Shown: positions 1 to 7,863 of the stretch, piece after piece | Layout: each line of letters starts with the position of its first letter | How positions within the stretch are numbered: position 1 is the first letter of the stretch | Assembly: GCF_007679045.1 (NCBI RefSeq) | Contig: NZ_VEFS01000003.1 | Location: 336,192 to 400,191, forward strand | Direction: 5' to 3' | DNA: 64,000 bases | Origin: Microbacterium sp. BH-3-3-3 | GTDB lineage: Bacteria; Actinomycetota; Actinomycetes; Actinomycetales; Microbacteriaceae | Made by a program: the position numbers and the translations under genes | The notes under the pieces: model-generated | Told to the model about the DNA's origin: nothing | The model's input: the letters and a program-made list of their open reading frames with translations, nothing else | Database searches by the model: none

Positions 1-467
1 CCCTCGGTCTCGTGATCGTGGTGCTCGCTCTCGTCGCGGCCGTGATCGGCGCGGGCATGTGGGTCGCGCGGCTGCTGCCCGAGGTCTCGGTCGACGTCGG
101 CGCCGGCCTCGTGCGCACGGGCTCGCGCGAGGTGCCCTGGTCGAGCTTCACCGCCGCCCGTCTGCAGGCATCGTCGACGTTCATCGGCGGCCCACGGTCG
201 CTGTTCCTCGTGCTCGAGGGGCCCGAGAAGCTCCGCGCGCCCCTGCTTCTGCGCCGCCGCGGCGACCTCGCGATGAGCGACGAGCAGCGCCGTGCGACCC
301 TCGCCGCCCTCGACGGCGCTCAGATCGCCCTCCCCCGCGCCCCGGAAGACCCGAAGGGCAAGTTCTCGCGGTCGCTCTTCCCCCAGCACGTCGACGCCGC
401 CCAGGCGCGCGAGCTCGTCGCGCACCCGCCGCGCAGCGACCAGGATCTGCCGGTGACGGGGGTCTGA
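1..467 (+). CDS. Hypothetical membrane protein, 5' end outside window
   Basis: The frame is open from the left edge (first full codon at base 3), so the start is missing and the visible part is about 154 residues. It begins inside a hydrophobic segment rich in Val/Ala/Ile, consistent with a membrane helix. A basic and polar C-terminal part follows, with a 'PWSSFTAARL' stretch and an RRR cluster before a proline-rich tail ending PVTGV. A strand-rich patch after the helix resembles small bacterial PH-like membrane proteins, but I see no motif that fixes a family. A GTG at 12 is in frame but probably internal. No downstream gene is close enough to suggest an operon. Function unknown. Confidence 0.6.
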   Translation, partial: LGLVIVVLALVAAVIGAGMWVARLLPEVSVDVGAGLVRTGSREVPWSSFTAARLQASSTFIGGPRSLFLVLEGPEKLRAPLLLRRRGDLAMSDEQRRATLAALDGAQIALPRAPEDPKGKFSRSLFPQHVDAAQARELVAHPPRSDQDLPVTGV

Positions 468-654
468 CGGGTAGCCACGCGTGGACGCGCGGAGCGCTCG
501 TCCACTCATGAACGCGATCGACGCGCCCACACCGGTGGTACTCGCGTTCACGCGCGCGAATCGCGTTCGTTCGTGGGGCCGCCGCAGAAGTGCGACTCGA
601 CCGCTGTCTGTCAACCGTGATGACGAAGCGTGGCGGGAGGGGTGGGATGGCGGC

Positions 655-828
655 ATGAGCGATCCTGGCCGACTCCCCGTCCCCGACCCCGCCGCCCAGC
701 ACACCGACCGACACGACACGTCGATCGTGCCCGATATGGAGGCCGATCCCGTCGAGGCGGAAGCCCGACGCACGGACGACCTCGACGAAAGCCGCGCCGA
801 TCCCGAGGACCGCGACCCGAGCATCTGA
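655..828 (+). CDS. Small acidic hypothetical protein (57 aa)
   Basis: The ATG at 655 is preceded by a good ribosome binding site (GGGAGG about 635-640, roughly 14 nt upstream). The product is very rich in Asp, Glu, Pro and Arg, has no hydrophobic segment or cysteine, and is probably disordered and cytoplasmic. A longer reading of the frame from 481 is possible but has no ribosome binding site and a composition typical of a GC-rich shadow. The gene stands alone between a 187-nt gap with inverted repeats and a strong terminator. No function can be assigned; small acidic proteins of this kind occur widely in actinobacteria. Confidence 0.5.
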   Translation: MSDPGRLPVPDPAAQHTDRHDTSIVPDMEADPVEAEARRTDDLDESRADPEDRDPSI

Positions 829-856
829 TCCCGCGCTGCCGCGCCATGCAGAAAAC

Positions 857-890
857 ACGAAAGCCCGACGCGTGTGCGTCGGGCTTTCGT
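857..890 (-). terminator. Intrinsic terminator of tRNA-Asn
   Basis: A perfect 15-bp stem (857-871 with 876-890) closes a GTGT loop. Read on the minus strand it is followed by GTTTTC, so it fits termination of the tRNA-Asn transcript. It can also stop transcription of the small plus-strand gene ending at 828. Confidence 0.85.
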
Positions 891-893
891 TCG

Positions 894-969
894 TGGCTCC
901 CCGGCTTGGACTCGAACCAAGAACCTATCGGTTAACAGCCGATTGCTCTGCCAATTGAGCTACCGAGGA
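894..969 (-). tRNA. tRNA-Asn (anticodon GTT)
   Basis: On the minus strand the 76-nt sequence folds as a cloverleaf. The acceptor TCCTCGG pairs with CCGGGGA, the D arm has GCTC/GAGC, and the anticodon loop CTGTTAA has GTT at 34-36. The T arm carries GGTTCGAGTCC. The discriminator is G and the 3' CCA is encoded. A terminator follows and a promoter-like sequence lies about 30 nt upstream. Confidence 0.95.
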
Positions 970-1000
970 TCATGCTCACCTCGCGGCGGGCAACCCCACG

Positions 1001-1029
1001 ATACTAACAGCACGCGAGGGTGACGGAAA
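1001..1029 (-). promoter_or_regulatory. Probable promoter of tRNA-Asn
   Basis: On the minus strand a TAGTAT -10 box (1006-1001) lies 17 nt from a TTTCCG -35-like box (1029-1024). The predicted start falls near 994, about 25 nt upstream of the tRNA 5' end. The -10 is good; the -35 is weak. Confidence 0.45.
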
Positions 1030-1031
1030 AA

Positions 1032-1805
1032 TCAGCCCGCCGAAATCCGTCGCTCGGGCGTGCCGTCGGGAGTCCACTGCAGCGCTTCGTCGCCATGGCC
1101 TAGGCCGATGGCGTGACCGGCGTGCAGCACGAGCACATCGGCATCCAGATCCTTCGGCGCATCGGCGTCGTTCGTGACGATCAGCGAGGCCATCCCGCGC
1201 TCGTCACGGCGGCGCGTGATCGAGGCGCGGGCGGCTGCGCGCACCTCGAGGTCGAGGTTGGCGTACAGGTCGTCGGCGACGAACAGGCGCGGCTCGAGCA
1301 CCAGGGCGCGAGCGAGCGCCACGCGCTGGCGCATGCCCGCGCTGAGCTCGTACGGATACTTCGGTGCCGTGCCCAGCGGAAGCTCCATCTCGTCGAGCAG
1401 CGTCGCCACGCGCACCGCGAGGGCACGCGTGTTGACCTTGCGGTCGCGGCTGGTGATCGGCTCGGCGATGACGTCTTGCACGGTCAGTCTCGAGGGGAGC
1501 GCTGCGCCGGCGCCCTGCGGCAGGTAGCCGGTGTGAAAGATCCACTCGCGTCGCGCCCGACCGGGACGCCGTGCGGAGATGCCGTGCACTCGCGCGTCGC
1601 CCCCGACCACGGTCAGTCCGTCGTCGGGGTGACCGGCCAGCAGCGAGACCAGCGAGGTCTTGCCCGAACCCGTGGCCCCCTGCACGATCAGGGTGTCGGC
1701 GGCGGGGAGGGTGAAGGTGATCCCGTCGATCACGCGCACCCCGCTTCGCGCGAGGGAGAGGTCGTCGGCGCGGAGGGCGACGTCGGTGTCGAGGTGCCGG
1801 GGCAT
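1032..1805 (-). CDS. ABC transporter ATP-binding protein (orphan ATPase)
   Basis: A 257-residue ABC ATPase. Walker A GATGSGKTS lies at about 43-51, the Q-loop glutamine at about 97, the signature reads LSAGM (154-158), and Walker B is LFVADD (174-179). The usual catalytic Glu after Walker B is Asp (D179) and the signature departs from LSGGQ, so ATPase activity may be altered. The ATG at 1805 is chosen because AAGGA sits 8-9 nt upstream; a GTG at 1823 has no ribosome binding site. The gene lies 69 nt after dnaG on the same strand. No permease or substrate-binding gene is nearby, so substrate and partner are unknown. It could serve a distant exporter or act without a membrane partner. Confidence 0.85.
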   Translation of the reverse strand: MPRHLDTDVALRADDLSLARSGVRVIDGITFTLPAADTLIVQGATGSGKTSLVSLLAGHPDDGLTVVGGDARVHGISARRPGRARREWIFHTGYLPQGAGAALPSRLTVQDVIAEPITSRDRKVNTRALAVRVATLLDEMELPLGTAPKYPYELSAGMRQRVALARALVLEPRLFVADDLYANLDLEVRAAARASITRRRDERGMASLIVTNDADAPKDLDADVLVLHAGHAIGLGHGDEALQWTPDGTPERRISAG

Positions 1806-1874
1806 TCCTTCATCCTTGCCCACGGAGGGGGCGGATGCCAGCCGTTGCGCCCGCGGGTCGTTCGCGGTTCCGCG

Positions 1875-3716
1875 TCAGGATGCGATCAGGCGCTGCCGGT
1901 CGGCGTCGAGCTCCCGCAGCTGCAGGCCGAGGTTGCGTCCCTCTTCGGAACCCGGCGCGACGCGCTGGATTCCGCGCACCAGCTCGGCCTTCTGCCGCTC
2001 GATCTCGCGCAGCAGCACGCCCCGCGCGAGGTCGTTGGCCGCCACGACCGCACCCTCTTCGGTGCGCGCGGGGAACGCGGCCGTGAGCAGCTCGACGGCG
2101 AGCGTGCGGAACGGCTCGCGCACGGCCTCGACCGCGGTGACCGCCCAGCCGGGTTGGGAGAGGTCGGTGGATGCCAGCGCTGCGCGCACGGCCTCGAGAG
2201 CCGGGTGCCCGAACGGCGTCTGTAGGGCGCGGAGGAACAGGTCGGGCTCGATGCGGTGCCCGTACTGCAGGAAGGCCATCATGGCACCCCGCTCGAGCGC
2301 GACGTCACGCGTGTTGGGCAACGAGGCCATGGTCACCGACACCGCGACGGGGGCGGCGGTCTCTCCGCCTCGCTGCGCGTCGCGCTTCTCGGCACGGTCG
2401 GCGCCCCGGGCCGCGCGCTCGACGGCCGACTGCACCTCGGGCATGTCGAGACCGAGGCGGCGCGCGAGCACGCGTACGTAGCCCGGGCGGAGCGCGGGGT
2501 CACGGATGTCGGCCACGATCGGCGCCGCCGCGCGCAGGGCGCCGGCCCGACCCTCGACGCTGGAGAGGTCGAAGTCTTTGAGGCGCTGATCGATGACGAA
2601 CTCGAACATCGGCGCCTTGTTGTCCATCAGCGCGCGCACGGCTCCGTCGCCGCGCTGCAGGCGCAGGTCGCACGGGTCGAGGCCCTCGGGGGCGACGGCG
2701 ACGTACGTCTGCGCGGCGAACCGCTTCTCGTCGGCGAAGGCGCGCAGCGCCGCCTTCTGCCCGGCGGCATCCGGATCGAAGGTGAAGACGACCTCGCCCG
2801 ACGAGCTGTCATCGCCCATCACCCGCCGGAGCACGGTGATGTGGTCGCTGCCGAAGGCGGTGCCGCACGAGGCGATCGCCGTGGTGATGCCCGCGAGGTG
2901 GCACGCCATGACGTCGGTGTAACCCTCGACCACGACGACCCGGTGCGAGCGCGAGATGTCGCGCTTGGCCAGGTCGAGGCCGTAGAGCACCTGCGCCTTC
3001 TTGTAGATCGGCGTCTCGGGGGTGTTGAGGTACTTCGGGCCCTGGTCGTCGTCGTACAGCTTGCGCGCCCCGAAGCCGATGACCTGTCCGGTGATGTCGC
3101 GGATGGGCCAGACGAGGCGCCCGCGGAAGCGGTCGTAGACGCCGCGCTGCCCCTGGGACACGAGCCCCGCCTGCAGCAGCTCGTCGCGGGTGAACTTCTC
3201 GGCCAGTAGGTTATCCATGAGGTGCGACCAGCCCTTGGGGGCGTAGCCCACACCGAAGTGGGCGGCGGCACCGGCGTCGAAGCCGCGATCGCCGAGGAAG
3301 CGGCGGCCCGTGTCGGCCTCGGGCGTCATGAGCTGGGCGCGGAAGTACTCCGCCGCCGCGGCGTTCGCGGCGTACAGGCGCGAGCGGCCGGTCGTCTCGG
3401 GCGCGGGCCCACCGTCTTCGTAGTGCAGCGTGAAGCCGACGCGCGCGGCCATGCGCTCGACGGCCTCGGTGAACGAGACGTGGTCCATCGCCCGCAGGAA
3501 CGAGTAGACGTCGCCCGATTCGCCGCAGCCGAAGCAGTGGTAGTACCCGACCTGCGGGCGCACGTGGAAGCTCGGGCTCCGCTCGTCGTGGAAGGGGCAC
3601 AGGCCCTTCATCGACCCGACGCCGGCCGACTTCAGCGCGACGCGCTCACCGACGACGTCGGCGATGTTGACCCGCGCCTTGACCTCGTCGACGTCGGACT
3701 GGCGGATGCGGGGCAT
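1875..3716 (-). CDS. dnaG: DNA primase DnaG
   Basis: A 613-residue primase that lays RNA primers at the replication fork. The N-terminal CHC2 zinc finger is visible (C40, H43, C61, C64 in a CPFHDE...CFGCG context). The catalytic core follows, with the Toprim motif VVVVEGYTDVMA near residue 270 and FDPDAAG about 50 residues later. The C-terminal third is the helicase-binding region, which is divergent as in other actinobacteria. The ATG start shares its A with the stop codon of dgt (TGATG), so translation is probably coupled. An orphan ABC ATPase gene lies downstream. Length and domain order match the family. Confidence 0.97.
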   Translation of the reverse strand: MPRIRQSDVDEVKARVNIADVVGERVALKSAGVGSMKGLCPFHDERSPSFHVRPQVGYYHCFGCGESGDVYSFLRAMDHVSFTEAVERMAARVGFTLHYEDGGPAPETTGRSRLYAANAAAAEYFRAQLMTPEADTGRRFLGDRGFDAGAAAHFGVGYAPKGWSHLMDNLLAEKFTRDELLQAGLVSQGQRGVYDRFRGRLVWPIRDITGQVIGFGARKLYDDDQGPKYLNTPETPIYKKAQVLYGLDLAKRDISRSHRVVVVEGYTDVMACHLAGITTAIASCGTAFGSDHITVLRRVMGDDSSSGEVVFTFDPDAAGQKAALRAFADEKRFAAQTYVAVAPEGLDPCDLRLQRGDGAVRALMDNKAPMFEFVIDQRLKDFDLSSVEGRAGALRAAAPIVADIRDPALRPGYVRVLARRLGLDMPEVQSAVERAARGADRAEKRDAQRGGETAAPVAVSVTMASLPNTRDVALERGAMMAFLQYGHRIEPDLFLRALQTPFGHPALEAVRAALASTDLSQPGWAVTAVEAVREPFRTLAVELLTAAFPARTEEGAVVAANDLARGVLLREIERQKAELVRGIQRVAPGSEEGRNLGLQLRELDADRQRLIAS

Positions 3717-5050
3717 CAGGCATCCGCTCCTCGGGCCGCGCGGGCGCCGGGAGCCCAGACGCCGAGCTCAGCGGCATCCACTTCTCCGACGAGTCGGCCG
3801 TGCCACGCGATCGCGAGCTGGTCGGTGAGGCTCGCGACCTGGTCGACCACGACCCGCCGGCGCGCGGCGTCGTCGGTGGCCGCGGCGAAGTCGGGGGCGT
3901 GCAGGGCGTCGAGCGCGCCGGGGTTTTCCCACAGGGCGGATGCCAGGCGCTTGAGCACGTGGCGCTGCTCGCGGTACAGCACCTTGCGGCCGTCGATCGA
4001 CACGACTGTCGCACCGATGATGCCCTTGAGCACCGCCATCTCGACCTCGACCTCGGCTGGCACGATGACGTGGGCGCGGTAGCGGGTGAGCTCGTCGGCG
4101 GGGTAGGCCTCGCGCGTGGCCGCGGTGGCGGCGCGGGCGAAGCGGCCGATGAGGTCGGAGGTGAGGTTCTTCAGCCGCGCGAGGGCGGGGCGCGTGCCGT
4201 CGAACGACGTGATCCACTCGGGCATGGCCATGAGGCGCTCGAGGCCCGCGGCGAGGTCGTCGCGCACGAAGTCGTAGCCGACCCAGCGCTGGATCGCGTC
4301 GAGCAGCCCCTCGCGACCGACGCGCGACGCGAGGCGGGCGGGGTCGACGTAGCGGTTGACCATCGCGTCTTCGAAGTCGTGCACCGAATAGGCGATGTCG
4401 TCGGAGAGGTCCATGACCTCTGCCTCGATGCAGCGCTGGCGGGCGGGGGCGCCGCCGCGCATCCAGTGGAACACCGGCTCGTCGTCGGGGTACACGCCGA
4501 ACTTCAGGCGACCGCCCGGGTCGGGCACGGGCTCGTCGACCGTCCAGGGGTACTTGCACGTGGCGTCGAGGCTCGCGCGCGTGAGGTTGAGGCCGTACGG
4601 CTCGCCGTCGGCGCCGAACGACTTCGGCTCGAGGCGCGTGAGGATGCGCAGGGTCTGCGCGTTGCCCTCGAAGCCGCCGATGTTCTCGGCCCACTCGTTG
4701 AGCGCGCGTTCGCCGTTGTGGCCGAAGGGCGGGTGACCCAGGTCGTGGCTCAGGCACGCCGTGTCGACGACGTCGGGCGACAGCTGCAGCGCCGTCGCGA
4801 GCTCGCGACCCACCTGCGCGACCTCGAGCGAGTGCGTGAGGCGGTTGCGGGCGAAGTCGGCGGGGCTCGCGGGGCTCAGCACCTGGGTCTTCGCGGCGAG
4901 GCGCCGCAGCGCCGCGGAGTGCAGCACGCGGGCGCGGTCTCGCGCGAAGTCGTCGCGCTGGGAGCGGTGGTTCTCGACGTGGAAGCGCGCCGCGTCGACG
5001 TCGTCGTAGCCGAGCGGTCGGGCGACCGTCGGCGACGCCTCAACCGCCAC
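3716..5050 (-). CDS. dgt: Deoxyguanosinetriphosphate triphosphohydrolase-like protein
   Basis: A 444-residue HD-domain dNTPase of the dGTPase family, which hydrolyses dNTPs to deoxynucleosides and triphosphate. The metal site is visible as RLTHSLEVAQ (H73) and CLSHDLGHPPFGHNG (H102-D103), with a further Asp in MDLSDDIAYSVHD. The GTG at 5050 is chosen because it lies just inside the 3' end of dus (11-nt overlap) and matches the usual N-terminus (RPLGYDD...). The open frame continues upstream only as antisense-like sequence within dus. The stop overlaps the dnaG start. Coupling a dNTP hydrolase to primase may help balance nucleotide pools with replication, which is inference. Confidence 0.93.
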   Translation of the reverse strand: MAVEASPTVARPLGYDDVDAARFHVENHRSQRDDFARDRARVLHSAALRRLAAKTQVLSPASPADFARNRLTHSLEVAQVGRELATALQLSPDVVDTACLSHDLGHPPFGHNGERALNEWAENIGGFEGNAQTLRILTRLEPKSFGADGEPYGLNLTRASLDATCKYPWTVDEPVPDPGGRLKFGVYPDDEPVFHWMRGGAPARQRCIEAEVMDLSDDIAYSVHDFEDAMVNRYVDPARLASRVGREGLLDAIQRWVGYDFVRDDLAAGLERLMAMPEWITSFDGTRPALARLKNLTSDLIGRFARAATAATREAYPADELTRYRAHVIVPAEVEVEMAVLKGIIGATVVSIDGRKVLYREQRHVLKRLASALWENPGALDALHAPDFAAATDDAARRRVVVDQVASLTDQLAIAWHGRLVGEVDAAELGVWAPGARAARGADA

Positions 5051-6206
5051 TGTGGTGCAACTCCGCGTCGGCGAGGGCGCGACCGGCATCGTGGCCGATC
5101 TCGCGGGAGTCGAGCCAGCCGTCGGGCAGGGCCGGGCGCTTGGGCGTGCCGGCGCGACCGCGCTGCCCCTCGGCCGCGGCGCCCGGGTACGGGGCGTCGA
5201 GCTCCATCGTGGCCAGCAGCTCGTCGATCTCGTCGAGGGTCGACGCGGTCGCGAGGCTCGCGCGCAGCTCGCCGCCGACGGGGTAGCCCTTGAAGTACCA
5301 CGCGACGTGCTTGCGGATGTCACGGCATCCGCGCCCCTCGTCTTCGAAGAACTCCACGAGCAGCTCGGCGTGGCGGCGGAAGGCCTTCGCGACGAAACCG
5401 AGCGTGGCGTCGACGGGCTCGCCGTGGGCGGCTCCCGGGCCACCCAGCGCGCGCGCCAGGTCGCCGAAGAGCCACGGACGACCGAGGCAGCCGCGACCGA
5501 CGACGACACCGTCGCAGCCGGTCTCGTCCATCATGCGCACGGCGTCGTCGGCCGACCAGATGTCGCCGTTGCCCAGCACGGGAACGCTCGTGACCGTCTC
5601 TTTCAGCTTCGTGATCGCCGCCCAGTCGGCCTGGCCGGAGTAGAACTCGGATGCCGTGCGGGCGTGCAGCGCGATGGAGGAGACCCCCGCGCCCTCGGCG
5701 ATGCGCCCGGCCTCGAGGTAGGTGAGGTGGTCGGCATCGATGCCCTTGCGCATCTTGATGGTCAGCGGCTTGTCGCCCGCCGCCTTCACCGCGCGCTCGA
5801 CGATCTCGCGGAACAGCGAGGTCTTCCACGGCAGGGCCGCTCCCCCGCCGCGACGCGTGACCTTGGGTACGGGGCAGCCGAAGTTGAGGTCGATGTGGTC
5901 GGCGTGGTCTTCGGCCACGATCATCTGCACGGCCGCCTCGACGGTGGCCGGGTCGACGCCGTAGAGCTGGATCGAGCGCGGGGTCTCGGACTCGTGGTGG
6001 CGGATGAGCCGCATCGTGGTGTCGTTGCGTTCGACGAGCGCGCGCGTCGTGATCATCTCGCTCACGTACAGACCGGCACCGTATTCGCGACACAGGCGTC
6101 GGAACGCCGTGTTCGTGATGCCGGCCATGGGAGCGAGCACGACGGGAGCGTCGAGTTCGATGTTGCCGATGCGGAGCGTCCGCGCCGGAGCCAATGCCGT
6201 ATTCAC
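5040..6206 (-). CDS. dusB: tRNA-dihydrouridine synthase (DusB/NifR3 family)
   Basis: A 388-residue FMN-dependent enzyme that reduces uridines in the tRNA D-loop. The N-terminal TIM barrel carries LAPMAGITNTAFR, the catalytic cysteine in NFGCPVPKV (C111), and the phosphate-binding GNGDIWSADDA and GVVVGRGCLGRPW segments. The GTG at 6206 is preferred because GGGAG lies about 10 nt upstream; an in-frame ATG at 6236 would add ten residues unlike the family. It is the first gene of the dus > dgt > dnaG series. The C-terminus extends some 30 residues past the usual helical domain. Confidence 0.93.
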   Translation of the reverse strand: MNTALAPARTLRIGNIELDAPVVLAPMAGITNTAFRRLCREYGAGLYVSEMITTRALVERNDTTMRLIRHHESETPRSIQLYGVDPATVEAAVQMIVAEDHADHIDLNFGCPVPKVTRRGGGAALPWKTSLFREIVERAVKAAGDKPLTIKMRKGIDADHLTYLEAGRIAEGAGVSSIALHARTASEFYSGQADWAAITKLKETVTSVPVLGNGDIWSADDAVRMMDETGCDGVVVGRGCLGRPWLFGDLARALGGPGAAHGEPVDATLGFVAKAFRRHAELLVEFFEDEGRGCRDIRKHVAWYFKGYPVGGELRASLATASTLDEIDELLATMELDAPYPGAAAEGQRGRAGTPKRPALPDGWLDSREIGHDAGRALADAELHHSGG

Positions 6207-6237
6207 AGTTCCATTCTCCCAGACGGTCGCACGCACG

Positions 6238-6272
6238 GGTGCCCGCCCCCGAACGGATCGGGAACGGGCACC
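6238..6272 (-). terminator. Hairpin downstream of the dsbA-like gene
   Basis: An 8-bp GC-rich stem (GGTGCCCG at 6238-6245 with CGGGCACC at 6265-6272), extended by further pairs inside, lies 17 nt after the stop of the DsbA-like gene. It precedes the dus start. There is no clear U-run, so it may be an attenuating hairpin rather than a full terminator. Confidence 0.45.
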
Positions 6273-6288
6273 GGTTGTGCAGAAGGGG

Positions 6289-6972
6289 TCACGCGTCGGC
6301 GGTCTCGGCGACCTCGCGACGCTCGCTCCACACCTGGCGGGCGATCTGGCTGAAGGCCTCGACCGGCTGCGCGCCGCTCACGCCGTACTTTCCGTCGATG
6401 ACGAAGAAGGGGACGCCGGTGATTCCGAACTGGCGGGCCTGCTCCTGGTCGGCGCGCACGGCGGCGCGGAAGCGCTGCGACGAGAGGGCTTCGCGGGCCT
6501 CGGCCTCGTCGAGACCGACCTCGACGGCGAGGGCGATGAGGTCGTCGTCGCGACCCACGTGCTTGCCCTCGAGGAAGTACGCCGACATGAGCACCTCGGC
6601 GAGCTCGAGCTGCTTGCCGTTCTCCTTCGCGAAGTGCAGCAATTCGTGCGCCTTCACGGTGTTGGTGTGCTTGAGGATGTCGAAGCGGTACGCGAGCCCG
6701 GCATCGGCGGCGACGCCGGTGACGCGGTCGAGCATCTCGCGCGCGGACTCGGGCGAGATGCCCTTGTGCTGCGAGAGGTAGTCGACCTCTCCCCCGTCGA
6801 AGTCCTCGGGGGTGTCAGGCGAGAGCTCGTACGAGTGGTACTCGATCTCGACGACCGGAGCGTCGTCGTCGGCGGCCGTGGCGGCCAGGCCGTTCTCGAG
6901 GTTCCGCTTGCCGATGTAGCACCAGGGGCAGGCGATGTCACTCCACACGTCGATCTTGATGGCATCCGTCAT
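6289..6972 (-). CDS. DsbA family oxidoreductase (FrnE-like)
   Basis: A 227-residue thioredoxin-fold protein with the active-site CPWC at residues 15-18, in the context DIACPWCYIG typical of the FrnE/2-hydroxychromene-2-carboxylate isomerase-like DsbA family. The helical insertion contains AHELLHFAKENGKQ, and the cis-proline loop is GITGVPFFVIDGKYGVSGAQ. There is no signal peptide, so it is cytoplasmic. Family members act as disulfide isomerases or oxidoreductases, sometimes in oxidative-stress tolerance; the substrate here is unknown. The ATG at 6972 has AGAGG about 11 nt upstream and is preferred over an in-frame ATG at 6996. It appears to be transcribed alone. Confidence 0.88.
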   Translation of the reverse strand: MTDAIKIDVWSDIACPWCYIGKRNLENGLAATAADDDAPVVEIEYHSYELSPDTPEDFDGGEVDYLSQHKGISPESAREMLDRVTGVAADAGLAYRFDILKHTNTVKAHELLHFAKENGKQLELAEVLMSAYFLEGKHVGRDDDLIALAVEVGLDEAEAREALSSQRFRAAVRADQEQARQFGITGVPFFVIDGKYGVSGAQPVEAFSQIARQVWSERREVAETADA

Positions 6973-7062
6973 ATCGCGTGCAACCTCTCGGATCATTGAT
7001 CTATTCCGTCAACGGCATCCATCGGTGCCTCCGAATATTCTCGCGCTCCGGATGCCGAGACG

Positions 7063-7863
7063 CTACGGCACCGCGGGACCGGTGTAGTCGGCGAGCAGCG
7101 GAGGAGGCAGGGGGCCTTTGATGCGTCGGCCCGACCCGGTCTCCTCCCACGCGTGGGCGAGGATGCCGACGGATCGCGCCAGCACGAAGAGTCCTCGCGC
7201 GAGCTCGGGCTCGACGCCGAGCTCGCCGTACACGATCGCCGAGATGCCGTCGATGTTCATCGGCACACGGCGCGACGACAGCGCCTTCTCGATCGCGAGA
7301 CCCGCGCGCAGGTGGTCGCCGGAGACGGCCCCGGATGCCACGGCGTCCTCCACGAGGGCGAGGAGCGGATCGCGGCGCGGATCGACCGGATGGAAGCGAT
7401 GCCCGAACCCGGGGACGAACGCTTTTCGCGCGCGGTGCTGCGCGAGCTCTTCGGCGGCGAGGTCGTCGAGGCGGCGCCCCTCGTCGACGTGCGCCCGGAC
7501 CATGCGGTTGAGCATCGCGACGCACTGCTGACCGGCACCGCCGTGGGTGTCGCCGAGCACGTTGATGCCGTTCGCCATGGCCGAGTTGATGCCGACGCCG
7601 CAGGTGGCTGCCATCCGTGCGCTCGCGATCGACGGCGCCTGGGGCCCATGATCGACGCTGGCCACGAGCGTCGCCTCGAGCAGGCGTCCGCGCTTCGGGT
7701 CGAGATCCTCGCCGGTGACCATCAACCAGATGGTCTCGACGAACCCCGCTGTGCGGATGAGATCCTGCACGGGTCGACCGCGGAAGGCGATCTCCCCCGG
7801 CTGGATGCGGGTGATGGCGGTCGCCCACCACGCGGTGACGGGGGCCAGCTGATCGTCGCTCAT
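7063..7863 (-). CDS. Citryl-CoA lyase / short citrate synthase-like protein
   Basis: A 266-residue member of the citrate synthase superfamily that keeps the active-site residues: H107 in GDTHGGAG, H155 in GFGHRFHPVDPR, and D205 in MNIDGIS. It lacks roughly 100 residues of the large domain of true citrate synthases. Short versions like this include citryl-CoA lyase, which cleaves citryl-CoA to acetyl-CoA and oxaloacetate. The ATG overlaps the stop of the CoA-transferase gene by 4 nt (ATGA). As last gene of the tctCBA-caiB operon it probably cleaves the CoA thioester made by that enzyme. A related substrate such as a substituted malyl- or citramalyl-CoA is equally possible. Confidence 0.85.
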   Translation of the reverse strand: MSDDQLAPVTAWWATAITRIQPGEIAFRGRPVQDLIRTAGFVETIWLMVTGEDLDPKRGRLLEATLVASVDHGPQAPSIASARMAATCGVGINSAMANGINVLGDTHGGAGQQCVAMLNRMVRAHVDEGRRLDDLAAEELAQHRARKAFVPGFGHRFHPVDPRRDPLLALVEDAVASGAVSGDHLRAGLAIEKALSSRRVPMNIDGISAIVYGELGVEPELARGLFVLARSVGILAHAWEETGSGRRIKGPLPPPLLADYTGPAVP

